From the NCBI GenBank assembly GCA_964610175.1, contig CAZSVE010000055.1, positions 1 to 19,194 on the forward strand: DNA of 19,194 bases, read 5' to 3'. Shown one piece after another: positions 7,703 to 14,662 of the stretch. Positions within the stretch are counted from its first letter, which is position 1. Each line of letters begins with the position of its first letter. Position numbers and translations under genes: made by a program. The notes beneath the pieces were generated by a model. The model did no database searches. It saw nothing but the letters and a program-made list of their open reading frames with translations, and was not told the origin of the DNA. Source of the stretch: CAZSVE01 sp964610175. GTDB taxonomy: Bacteria > Pseudomonadota > Gammaproteobacteria > HK1.

Positions 7703-7718
7703 GGCGAAGCTTCGCTAG
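7703..7718 (-). repeat. Isolated 16-bp repeat end with the palindrome GCGAAGCTTCGC
   Basis: GGCGAAGCTTCGCTAG is the exact reverse complement of 3956-3971. The rest of the element is not recognisable next to it. Confidence 0.6.
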
Positions 7719-7750
7719 TGGAAATAACTCCCGAAGAAGCCAGGAAATCC

Positions 7751-7759
7751 TGTTACAAT
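7751..7759 (+). promoter_or_regulatory. Extended -10 promoter candidate for the cyclase gene
   Basis: TGTTACAAT fits the TGnTATAAT extended -10 pattern with a single mismatch. No good -35 box is seen about 17 bases upstream, which extended -10 promoters can tolerate. It sits 51 bases before the preferred start codon and after the end of the broken exporter. Confidence 0.35.
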
Positions 7760-7810
7760 CGGGGCATATTTCCAGCGATTCCAATCCATATCCGATAAGG
7801 AGAGATGGTT

Positions 7811-8575
7811 ATGCACATCGAACGAATCATCGATTTATCGATTCCCCTCGAAAACGCCAATTACACCGGTTTTCAGCCATCTATTCACTATTTCGACCAC
7901 GCCGAAGGCGCCAGGGGGCTCGGGAAGGCCCTGGGCCTGGCGCAGAATGATTTCCCGGATGGCATGGCACTGGCCTGGGAAGAGTACCAGGGGATTACCC
8001 ACATGGCCACCCACCTGGACGCGCCGTGGCATTTCGGCCCCACCAGCGAGGGGAAGCCAGCCAAGACCATCGACCAGGTACCCCTGGAGTGGTGCATCAA
8101 CGACGGGGTGCGCCTCGACATGCGGGGGTTCGGCAAGGGGGACTCGATTACCGTGGATGATGTCAAGGGAGCCCTGAAGAACATCGGCTATACCATCAAG
8201 CCCATGGACATCGTCCTGATCTGGACCGATTCGGATAAACTGATGAACGATCCGCGTTATAGCGAGGCGAATCCAGGGATGAGCGCGGAGGCCACCCTTT
8301 GGCTGATCGATCAGGGGGTAAAGATCATCGGGACGGATGGTTATGGTTACGATATGGGATTTGCCGAGATGGCGAAAAAATATCGGGAAGGGGACAAGAA
8401 CGCCCTATGGCCGGGACACTTTGCCGGTAGAGAAAAGGAATATTGCCACATCGAGGCCATGGGGAATATGGACAAGATCCCCATGGATTATGGTTTCACC
8501 GTCTCGGTTCTCCCGGTGAAGCTGGCCAAGGCATCGGCAGGCTGGACCCGGTGCGTGGCGATCATTTGGGCATAG
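7811..8575 (+). CDS. Cyclase/kynurenine formamidase-like metal-dependent hydrolase
   Basis: The protein (about 254 residues) belongs to the cyclase family that includes kynurenine formamidase and isatin hydrolase, which use bound metal ions to open amide or lactam bonds. The metal motif H-x-G-T-H-x-D-x-P-x-H appears as H64-M-A-T-H68-L-D70-A-P-W-H74, with Ala in place of Gly. The C-terminal part has GHFAGREKEYCHIEAMGNMD, fitting the region that supplies further ligands. Start: AAGGAG at 7797-7802 lies eight bases from the ATG at 7811 but only two from the ATG at 7805, so 7811 is preferred. Twelve bases separate its end from the first possible start of the next frame. The substrate cannot be read from the sequence. 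There is no signal peptide, so it is probably cytoplasmic. Confidence 0.85.
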   Translation: MHIERIIDLSIPLENANYTGFQPSIHYFDHAEGARGLGKALGLAQNDFPDGMALAWEEYQGITHMATHLDAPWHFGPTSEGKPAKTIDQVPLEWCINDGVRLDMRGFGKGDSITVDDVKGALKNIGYTIKPMDIVLIWTDSDKLMNDPRYSEANPGMSAEATLWLIDQGVKIIGTDGYGYDMGFAEMAKKYREGDKNALWPGHFAGREKEYCHIEAMGNMDKIPMDYGFTVSVLPVKLAKASAGWTRCVAIIWA

Positions 8576-8644
8576 TGGCAACCGGGCATGATGGCAACGT
8601 CGTCCCGACTTCATGACCATTGGACCGAAAACGAGAACCTCGCC

Positions 8645-9985
8645 ATGCGGGACATCTACACCGTCAGCCGTCTCAACCAGGAGGTACGCTACCTCATCGA
8701 GGCAAATTTCCCTTCCATTTGGGTGCAGGGAGAGATCTCCAATCTGGCGCGCCCGCGTTCCGGGCATCTCTATTTTTCGTTGAAGGACGAGAACTGTCAG
8801 GTGCGGTGCGCCATGTTTCGGATGCACAATCGAACCGTGGATTTTGCCCTGGAGGATGGCACCGAGATCCTGGCCCGCGCCCGTGCCAGCGTGTATCCGC
8901 AGCGGGGGGACTTTCAACTCATCGTGGAATACCTGGAAGAGGCCGGCGAAGGCGCGCTGCGGCAGGCCTTCGAGATCCTGAAAAAGCGGCTTGCCGGCGA
9001 GGGATTGTTCGAACTCTCCAGCAAAAAAAACCTTCCGGGGATACCCAGGCAGATCGGGATCGTCACCTCCCCGAGCGGGGCCGCAATCCGAGATATCCTG
9101 ACGGTGCTGAGACGACGTCTTCCCGGCGTTCCGGTCTTGCTGTACCCGGCCTCGGTACAGGGGCGGGAAGCCGTGTCGGACATCGTGCGCATGATCGAAC
9201 TTGCCGATCGTCGCCGGGAATGCGACGTGCTCATCCTGGCGCGCGGTGGCGGCTCCCTGGAGGACCTCCAGGCATTCAATGAAGAGCAGGTGGCGCGTGC
9301 TATTTTCAAGTGCCGGATCCCAATCATAAGCGCCGTGGGCCATGAGATCGATTTCACCATCGCGGACTTTGTCGCCGATGTGCGCGCCGCGACGCCTTCC
9401 GCCGCCGCCGAGCTGGTGGTCCCCGATCAGCGGGAGTGGCGACAAAGGATATCGGCCTCCCATGATCGCATCCTCGCCCTGACGCACCGCCGCCTGGCGA
9501 ACAAACGACAGGAACTCGTCTGGCTGGGCAAAAGGCTCGTGCATCCACGGCGTCGCTTATCGGACAATGCGCAACGCATGGACCACGCCATGGGGCGATT
9601 GATGCGATGCACCCATACCCTGTTACCTCCCCTGCAAAGCCGTCTGACAACGCTCATGGCAAGGCTTTATCGCCACGAACCTTCGGCAAGGTTGCTAGGC
9701 CATGATGCGCACCGGCGACAATTGGCCAAGCGATTGATCGGTGCCATGAGACAAGATCTCGCGATCCGCTCGGCACGCATTGCCTCCCTGCGGCGTGCCT
9801 GTGATGCCATGGGTCCGCAACAAACCCTGGAGCGGGGATACGCCATCGTTACCAAACAGCCCGGGGACGAAATATTGCGCCATGCAGGGTCCGCGGCAGA
9901 AGGTGACCGCATCCATACGAGGCTCGCCCGGGGGGCACTGGTTTGCTCTGTCCTGCAGGTAGAGGGGGAGGAGCGCGAGGAATAA
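8645..9985 (+). CDS. xseA: Exodeoxyribonuclease VII large subunit
   Basis: XseA with the small subunit XseB degrades single-stranded DNA to short oligonucleotides. The protein aligns along its length with the E. coli enzyme as I recall it: IYTVSRLNQEVRYLIE, the OB-fold part with WVQGEISNLARPRSGHLYFS and CQVRCAMFR, then GIVTSPSGAAIRDIL, ILARGGGSLEDL, SAVGHEIDFTIADFVADVRA and TPSAAAE. It then has a long helical region and the C-terminal LERGYAIV motif. The start at 8645 (MRDIYTVSRLNQ) gives 446 residues, near the usual 440-460; an upstream ATG at 8588 would add 19 residues not expected from the family. Neither start has a strong ribosome site. xseB is not in the window. It is intact, unlike the genes upstream of 7700. 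Confidence 0.95.
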   Translation: MRDIYTVSRLNQEVRYLIEANFPSIWVQGEISNLARPRSGHLYFSLKDENCQVRCAMFRMHNRTVDFALEDGTEILARARASVYPQRGDFQLIVEYLEEAGEGALRQAFEILKKRLAGEGLFELSSKKNLPGIPRQIGIVTSPSGAAIRDILTVLRRRLPGVPVLLYPASVQGREAVSDIVRMIELADRRRECDVLILARGGGSLEDLQAFNEEQVARAIFKCRIPIISAVGHEIDFTIADFVADVRAATPSAAAELVVPDQREWRQRISASHDRILALTHRRLANKRQELVWLGKRLVHPRRRLSDNAQRMDHAMGRLMRCTHTLLPPLQSRLTTLMARLYRHEPSARLLGHDAHRRQLAKRLIGAMRQDLAIRSARIASLRRACDAMGPQQTLERGYAIVTKQPGDEILRHAGSAAEGDRIHTRLARGALVCSVLQVEGEEREE

Positions 9986-9995
9986 GGATTATCGG

Positions 9996-10024
9996 ACCTC
10001 ATCCGCCGCTTTTTCGGATGAGGT
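9996..10024. other. Intergenic hairpin after xseA
   Basis: ACCTCATCCG (9996-10005) pairs perfectly with CGGATGAGGT (10015-10024) around a nine-base loop rich in T. No T run follows the stem on either strand, so it is not a classical intrinsic terminator. It may act as an RNA-end stabiliser or attenuator between xseA and the next gene. Confidence 0.5.
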
Positions 10025-10057
10025 AAAAGAACAATATCCATTGAGCGGAGTGATGCC

Positions 10058-10759
10058 ATGAACAATACCGACACGAGCACGCAAGCCCCTTCCGATGGCG
10101 ACGCCAACGCTCGGCAACCGATGCATACTCGGGTCGCGTTACGCGACCTGCTAAAGGAAATCAAGGAACGGGACGACAATCTGATAGCTCACATCAACAA
10201 GCGTTACGAGTCCGAGAAAAAATTGATGAACGTCGTCCTTGTGGCAGCGGCGGTCGTGGGCATCGTGATGGGAGCGGTAATTTGGTCCATGGCGAAGAAT
10301 ATGACCACCATGGCCGAAGCAATGGGCCACATGAAAGGGGATAAAGAAGAGGTCATCGCCAGGAATCCCATGACGAAAAACATGGATACCATGGCCGATA
10401 GCATAAAAGTAACGACGGAGAACATGAAAATCATCGCCACTCTCATGGAAGACATCTCCGAGGTCATGGGAAAGGTCGAAGACCAGGGCAAGATCACACC
10501 CAAGGCCGAAAAAACCATGGCCATGAATATCGATACCATGGCTGAAAAAATAGGGGAGATGACGGATCTGATGGGTGAGATAAGAAAAGACATGGCGGCA
10601 GTCCCGAAAATGCAACACGACGTCAATATCCTGACGCGGACCGTCGGCATGATGCAGTACGACACCGGTTCGATGCGCATGGGCGTTGGCCAAATGTCCA
10701 ACGACACCGGTAACATGAGTCACCCATTCCGGGTCATGAACAGCATGATGCCGTGGTAG
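10058..10759 (+). CDS. Methionine-rich, single-span membrane protein with a long helical domain; function unknown
   Basis: The 233-residue protein has a polar cytoplasmic N terminus (about 1-56), one membrane segment (about 57-78, NVVLVAAAVVGIVMGAVIW), and a long outer part that by composition is mostly helical. About 31 residues are methionine, most of them after the membrane segment, in patterns such as MTTMAEAMGHM, NMDTMAD, TMAMNIDTMAEKIGEM and DLMGEIRKDM. Spacings of three and four residues put Met where a coiled coil would usually have Leu. The C-terminal 45 residues are glycine- and Met-rich (MMQYDTGSMRMGVGQM). No family is recognised. Met-rich segments can bind Cu(I) or form flexible helical bundles; neither is shown here. 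A GGAG site lies upstream. Thirty-eight bases separate it from the first transthyretin-like gene, so they may share a transcript. Confidence 0.7.
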   Translation: MNNTDTSTQAPSDGDANARQPMHTRVALRDLLKEIKERDDNLIAHINKRYESEKKLMNVVLVAAAVVGIVMGAVIWSMAKNMTTMAEAMGHMKGDKEEVIARNPMTKNMDTMADSIKVTTENMKIIATLMEDISEVMGKVEDQGKITPKAEKTMAMNIDTMAEKIGEMTDLMGEIRKDMAAVPKMQHDVNILTRTVGMMQYDTGSMRMGVGQMSNDTGNMSHPFRVMNSMMPW

Positions 10760-10797
10760 GGCGAAATGATTCATTGCGAACAGGAATCCCGACAATG

Positions 10798-11121
10798 AGT
10801 TCCATTAGTTTGCATGTCTTGGATACGACGGAAGGCGCCCCTGCCAGCGGGCTCCTCGTGACCCTGAAACTTCTGACCGAGCCGAGCCGGGGAGGTGTTC
10901 TCATCTGTCAAGAAATAACCGATGCCGATGGCCGCATACGTGAATTGTTGCCACAGGGAGGCCAAGGCGGGTTGTACCACATAAGCATAGCTCCACGGGA
11001 CCACTCGTGGCCTTTTTATCCCAACATCGAGTTCGAGATTATGGTAGATGAAGACCGACACCACCATATTCCTTTGGTGCTCTCCCGATACGGTTTTTTT
11101 TCGGCTTGTATGCCCAGTTGA
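10798..11121 (+). CDS. Transthyretin/5-hydroxyisourate hydrolase-like protein, first copy (altered C terminus)
   Basis: This 107-residue protein has the fold pattern of the transthyretin-like/HIUase family: ISLHVLDTTEGAPASGL at the N terminus with the conserved His, TDADGRIRELLPQ with the conserved Arg, YPNIEFEIMV, and HHHIPLVLS. HIUase opens the ring of 5-hydroxyisourate, the product of uricase. The family C terminus Y-R-G-S is replaced by SACMPS, which aligns without a gap to STYRGS, so the motif was lost by substitutions rather than truncation. Other frames around the T8 run at 11092-11099 do not restore it. This copy may have lost the hydrolase activity. AGGAA precedes the ATG. The second copy starts 15 bases later. 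Confidence 0.75.
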   Translation, partial: SSISLHVLDTTEGAPASGLLVTLKLLTEPSRGGVLICQEITDADGRIRELLPQGGQGGLYHISIAPRDHSWPFYPNIEFEIMVDEDRHHHIPLVLSRYGFFSACMPS

Positions 11122-11136
11122 GATAAAGATGCATCC

Positions 11137-11472
11137 ATGATGAATATTTCAGTCCATATACTGGATATGGCGGATGGACGGGGTGCGACGGAAGTGCCGA
11201 TCCGGCTGGAAAGGGAGATTTCCCCCGGTCAATCCATCGTTGTTTTCGTGGGAACCACCTTGCCGGATGGTCGTCGCATGGATCTCCTTCCCGGGGAAGC
11301 ACCCATGGGCATCTACAGGATGATCATCGATTCGGGCGCCTACTTTGCCCGACGGGACATCGTGGCGCGTTTCCCACGGATTCTGATCACATTTCGTGCG
11401 GACCAAGACGTCAATTATCATCTGCCCGTCTATATCGGTCCTCATGCATTCCAGACGTATCGGGGTAGTTGA
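11137..11472 (+). CDS. Transthyretin/5-hydroxyisourate hydrolase-like protein, second copy (YRGS present)
   Basis: The 111-residue protein starts MMNISVHILDMADGRGATEV, has LPDGRRMDLLPGEA, GIYRMIIDSGAYFA, FPRILITFRA and NYHLPVYIGP, and ends in FQTYRGS, exactly the C-terminal signature of HIUase and transthyretin-like proteins. The conserved His and Arg positions are kept; the first His of the usual HYH is Asn (NYH). It is more likely than the upstream copy to be an active hydrolase, though identity between the two is low, so they may have split functions or form mixed tetramers. ATG 11137 or 11140 could be used. There is no signal peptide. It is followed by the DMT permease gene after 37 bases. 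Confidence 0.78.
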   Translation: MMNISVHILDMADGRGATEVPIRLEREISPGQSIVVFVGTTLPDGRRMDLLPGEAPMGIYRMIIDSGAYFARRDIVARFPRILITFRADQDVNYHLPVYIGPHAFQTYRGS

Positions 11473-11509
11473 GTACCCGGCTTACCGGCTTAAGAGGCGA
11501 TAATTACCA

Positions 11510-12514
11510 GTGGCAGATAAAGCTTATTACAATGCTTTGATAGGTTTTTTTTTGGCGGTACTCGCTTCGTTCTTTTTTGGAGTCGGTAGCTTTGTTGCAG
11601 GAATCACCGCGCAACACTATGCCGATGATTCCACTCTGGCAATTGCCAGTTTGGATATCTCTCTGGCACATTTCTTTAGTGGCACATTGGTTTTGTTTGC
11701 CGTAGCGGTTATATCAAACCCCCGGAAGATGTTTTTTGAGCAATTCACGAAACTGTTTTTCTCGAGACGCATCATGCTGGCCGCACTATTCAAAGGGATA
11801 AATGGATATATATTTTGCGCATCCGTAGCATTCATCAATGCATCGCTATCGGCAACTATCGAAAATTTATATGTTATCTGGGCAGGAGCGCTGGCATTTT
11901 TCATGACCAGGAAGACACCTGAATCTACATGGGTATATTCCGGTATTGCCGCGCTGATGGGCGTGTTCTTTATTATGAACCCGGTAGATTTAGGGCACAT
12001 CGATTCAGTGGTGGGTGTTTCATTGGCACTTATAGCCAGTATTTCGTTTGCTTTATTTTTACTGTTCTATAGAAACGATGAGCTCGATGAGCAACCGATG
12101 CATATTCGCGCATTGAACTCAGCAATGTTTATGCTGCAGACTGCTATCGTGATATATGTAATCCATCTTATTGTCGGCAGACATATTTTTGGAGGAAATG
12201 TCATTCCATTCACAACCATCGATTTCGCGCATCTTTCGTTACAATTCGTCAATGGAATATTCAACATCGGAGCCACCTTTTTTTTGATTGCGGAGGCTTT
12301 GCGTGCAGCGAGGAAAGCAGGTCCCTATGCCATTTTCCTTGTCGGTATCGGGCTTTCATACGCCGTATTTTTCACGTTCGTGTCGGAGTATGTATGGGAG
12401 TCTATAACGATAACGACGTTCCAAATGATAGGCGTTGCGCTGTTTACAGTTGCAATCGGCATTATGCAGATATCGGAAAAACAAAGATCCCGTAGGATTC
12501 GGAACACGAGCTAG
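11510..12514 (+). CDS. DMT superfamily (EamA-like) inner-membrane permease
   Basis: The 334-residue protein has about ten hydrophobic segments in two similar halves, as in the drug/metabolite transporter superfamily. The first segment is GFFLAVLASFFFGVGSFVAG; LYVIWAGALAFFM, YSGIAALMGVFFIMNP, VVGVSLALIASISFALFLLF and MIGVALFTVAIGIM follow. A charged tail (SEKQRSRRIRNTS) ends it in the cytoplasm. The transported compound cannot be told. GTG at 11510 is the likely start, with an AGAGG at 11493-11497, rather far upstream. Its DNA is visibly richer in A and T than the genes on both sides, with many TTT, ATT and ATA codons, which suggests separate acquisition. It converges with the toxin gene that ends at 12574. 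Confidence 0.82.
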   Translation: MADKAYYNALIGFFLAVLASFFFGVGSFVAGITAQHYADDSTLAIASLDISLAHFFSGTLVLFAVAVISNPRKMFFEQFTKLFFSRRIMLAALFKGINGYIFCASVAFINASLSATIENLYVIWAGALAFFMTRKTPESTWVYSGIAALMGVFFIMNPVDLGHIDSVVGVSLALIASISFALFLLFYRNDELDEQPMHIRALNSAMFMLQTAIVIYVIHLIVGRHIFGGNVIPFTTIDFAHLSLQFVNGIFNIGATFFLIAEALRAARKAGPYAIFLVGIGLSYAVFFTFVSEYVWESITITTFQMIGVALFTVAIGIMQISEKQRSRRIRNTS

Positions 12515-12573
12515 GAGCTAATGCCTTCGCTTTGCCCATCCTTTGCTATGAGGCCGCGTTTGTTTTTCGGGAA

Positions 12574-12864
12574 TCATTCCAGCCTTTCCGATATCCAGTC
12601 TGTACTCCGGCGACAATCCAGAACGGCTCGAACACGCGCCACGCCGTCGTCGACTCGATAGTACACGGCGAAGGGAAACCTCTTGGAGAGAAGACGATGG
12701 TAGCCGTGGTGGATGACATGAATGCCGCCGTATAGGCGTAGTGACTGAATATCCGACCACAGTGAGTCCAAAAAGTAATCACCCAGACCATCGGCCTGTC
12801 GTTCATAGAAGCGAAAACCATCTACCAAATCGGCGGTTGCCTCTTCAAGGATCTCAACCTTCAC
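12574..12864 (-). CDS. ParE/RelE-type toxin
   Basis: This 96-residue protein begins MKVEILEEATADLVDGFRFY and has ERQADGLGDYFLDSL, LSKRFPFAVYYRVDDGVARV and VLDCRRSTDWI, the full pattern of the ParE/RelE toxin fold. The broken toxin at 4777-5090 shares RFPYAVIYRV at the same place. Such toxins act on gyrase or on translating ribosomes; which applies cannot be told. Its ATG overlaps the antitoxin stop by four bases (ATGA at 12861-12864), the usual coupling. The reading frame is intact. Confidence 0.87.
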   Translation of the reverse strand: MKVEILEEATADLVDGFRFYERQADGLGDYFLDSLWSDIQSLRLYGGIHVIHHGYHRLLSKRFPFAVYYRVDDGVARVRAVLDCRRSTDWISERLE

Positions 12865-13079
12865 CCGATTCTCTCACGTACCGCTTGTTTGGCCTCCTGA
12901 ATATCCAGGAAACGCGATGTCCCATCGGCTATGCGTTGCTCCCGAGCGCGCAGGACATCAGTGTGCCAGGACGGCGAGGGGACATTTTCGGATTGACTGG
13001 CGAGATCGGTCCAGATCTCCTCTATCGCCTGCAACTTGTCCGTGACGCTCATCTGTTCCAACGGAATGGCTATCTGCAT
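12861..13079 (-). CDS. Addiction-module antitoxin (putative addiction module component family)
   Basis: The 72-residue protein reads MQIAIPLEQMSVTDKLQAIE followed by EIWTDLASQSENVPSPSWH and DVLRAREQRIADGTSRFLDI, ending with EAKQAVRERIG. This is the standard layout of the family: N-terminal helix, tryptophan after EEI, and a C-terminal toxin-binding part. ATG 13079 is preferred because the IPLEQM prefix is usual in the family; an internal ATG at 13052 is possible. It precedes and overlaps its toxin. Such antitoxins often repress their own operon, so operator sites would be expected at about 13080-13170. Confidence 0.85.
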   Translation of the reverse strand: MQIAIPLEQMSVTDKLQAIEEIWTDLASQSENVPSPSWHTDVLRAREQRIADGTSRFLDIQEAKQAVRERIG

Positions 13080-13132
13080 GATGGTTTTCCCGATGCGTTT
13101 GTTTCGCCGGAAGTTTAAGTACAGTCGCTAAA

Positions 13133-13163
13133 AGTATAATTGGAGGCAAATGCAAAAGTTGAA
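13133..13163 (-). promoter_or_regulatory. Weak promoter candidate for the antitoxin-toxin operon
   Basis: On the minus strand TATACT (13133-13138) could be a -10 box, with TTCAAC (13158-13163) as a poor -35 box 19 bases upstream. The rest of the 258-base gap 13080-13337 shows no gene I can support. Confidence 0.25.
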
Positions 13164-13337
13164 TTGTGCTTCATAACAAGGCGAAAACTGACGAGAAAGC
13201 GGAGTTTATATGGAATGGATGAGCATTTCGAGGAAGTTTTCAACACCGTTAGGGAGTACAAGGCGACTTTTGCATACAGCTCAGTGGAATGAACCACCAG
13301 GGAGAGAGACTCGGATGCTAGCCTTCCCGAATCCCGG

Positions 13338-14081
13338 TCAGCGCTGCGCATGCAGGACTTCCTGCAAGGCGGAAGAGACGCCCATTACCTCCAATCCGGG
13401 TAGAGGGATGGAATATTTGGGTGCAAGATCCGCCCGGGCAAGCATTTCCGCCGTCATAACCGCTGCCGCGATTCCATCGATGACCGGGAGCGGGACCTGC
13501 TCCCGGATCCGTGAGGCTATACCAGCATGGACGGCACAACACAGGACGACGACTCCAGAATCGGTTTCCGTCGCCAACTTCCGGACTTTTCCGATGATGG
13601 CTTCCTTGGAGTCCTTGGAGGAAGCCGAACCGAGAAAATCCGTACCCCGAAGTTCCAGAACCTCCCAACCGGCTAGCCGGGTTTCGGCTCCATAGCGCCT
13701 CAGAAGATCCCGATAGAGGGGGGTGGTTTCACTGCCCAATGTGATCAAGCCAAACCGTTCGCTGATCAAACCGGCAACGGCAAAGGAGGCCTCCGTCATC
13801 CCCAGAATGGGCACGGGGAAGAGCTGCCGGGCGGCAAACAACCCTGAATCGAGGGAAATGGCCAGGATGGCGGCATCATAGCTCCCCTGGGCTTCGGCGA
13901 GAACATCCAGCACGGCATGGGCCGCAAGGACTTCCTCCGGGCGGGAACGGACGAGATTGGCGCCGAATCGGACTGTCATTCCCTCGATATGGGTTTGTGC
14001 GCTAGCGGCCTGCCGGGCAGTATCGACCACCCGCTGGGTTACGGCTTGTGTGCTGTTACCGTTGACAATCAATAATCTCAT
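13338..14081 (-). CDS. Asp/Glu/hydantoin racemase-like protein with only one of the two catalytic cysteines
   Basis: The 247-residue protein has the two-domain layout of the family: MRLLIVNGNSTQAVT at the start, ERFGLITLGSETTPLYRDLL in the middle, and VPLPVIDGIAAAV near the end. Length and the VIDG region are closest to allantoin/hydantoin racemases, which swap a proton between two cysteines near residues 76 and 181. Here residues 71-80 read AILAISLDSG, so the first position is serine or isoleucine, not cysteine; the second site keeps C181-C182. One-cysteine members such as arylmalonate decarboxylase are known, so this protein may not racemise. It is the last gene of a four-gene operon; its ATG overlaps the LOG stop by four bases (14078-14081). 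Confidence 0.8.
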   Translation of the reverse strand: MRLLIVNGNSTQAVTQRVVDTARQAASAQTHIEGMTVRFGANLVRSRPEEVLAAHAVLDVLAEAQGSYDAAILAISLDSGLFAARQLFPVPILGMTEASFAVAGLISERFGLITLGSETTPLYRDLLRRYGAETRLAGWEVLELRGTDFLGSASSKDSKEAIIGKVRKLATETDSGVVVLCCAVHAGIASRIREQVPLPVIDGIAAAVMTAEMLARADLAPKYSIPLPGLEVMGVSSALQEVLHAQR

Positions 14082-14662
14082 GGCGCACCAGTAGTTTGTT
14101 TATGAGCTGTCTGCCGAATGGCCGTCACCATTTCCTCGGGTGTCTCGACAACGCTGACCAATTCTTGGTGGTCGGGAGCATATCCACAGTGGGCCAGAGC
14201 CCTGAGGGACTCCAGGAAATGGCTCCAAAAGCCGCCGGTGTTGAGTATCACGATGGGTTTATCGTGCAGGCCCAGTTGCTTGGTCGTCAATACCTCGAAA
14301 AACTCATCCAACGTTCCATAGCCTCCAGGCAGAATGACGAAGGCATCGGAATGTTTCATCATCGAACTCTTGCGGCTGAACAGATCGTTTACCACGATCA
14401 GCTTGGATAGGCCTTCATGCTGGCGTTCGCGCCTGGCCATATCGTCGGGGATGATCCCGATCACCCGTCCACCGCTTTTCAACCCGGAATTGGCCACCAT
14501 TCCCATCAGTCCCAGATCTCCACCCCCATAGATCAGGGTCCAGTCCTGTTCGGCGATCAGTCGACCGATCGTTTGGGTAATCTGTCGAACGGCTGCCTCG
14601 TGGGGATTCGATGCCCCACAAAAAACGCATACGGAGAAGGTTTGATCAGAAATCAGGCTCAT
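14078..14662 (-). CDS. LOG family phosphoribohydrolase
   Basis: The 194-residue protein carries the family signature PGGYGTLDE at 112-120, plus VCVFCGASNP at the start, LIYGGGDLGLMG at 43-54, and SRKSSMM at 96-102 with the conserved Arg-Lys. LOG enzymes cleave nucleoside 5'-monophosphates to a free base and ribose 5-phosphate; some make cytokinins. Bacterial members also act on AMP or other purine nucleotides. The start at 14662 has GAGG about eight bases upstream and overlaps the end of the monooxygenase gene by 17 bases; the next gene overlaps by four. This tight coupling argues that it works with the neighbouring oxygenases on a shared substrate, possibly a nucleobase derivative. Confidence 0.92.
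   Translation of the reverse strand: MSLISDQTFSVCVFCGASNPHEAAVRQITQTIGRLIAEQDWTLIYGGGDLGLMGMVANSGLKSGGRVIGIIPDDMARRERQHEGLSKLIVVNDLFSRKSSMMKHSDAFVILPGGYGTLDEFFEVLTTKQLGLHDKPIVILNTGGFWSHFLESLRALAHCGYAPDHQELVSVVETPEEMVTAIRQTAHKQTTGAP

Noticed and set aside
8405..9544. 379-codon minus-strand frame across cyclase and xseA
   Set aside because: It is antisense to two well supported genes and lacks recognisable domains.
9996..10024. Intrinsic terminator after xseA
   Set aside because: The stem is good but there is no T tract after it on either strand, so it is listed only as a hairpin.
10151..10795. Histidine-rich 214-codon minus-strand frame
   Set aside because: The His/Asp richness is the complement of the many ATG and GTC codons in the Met-rich gene, which has a ribosome site and a membrane segment.
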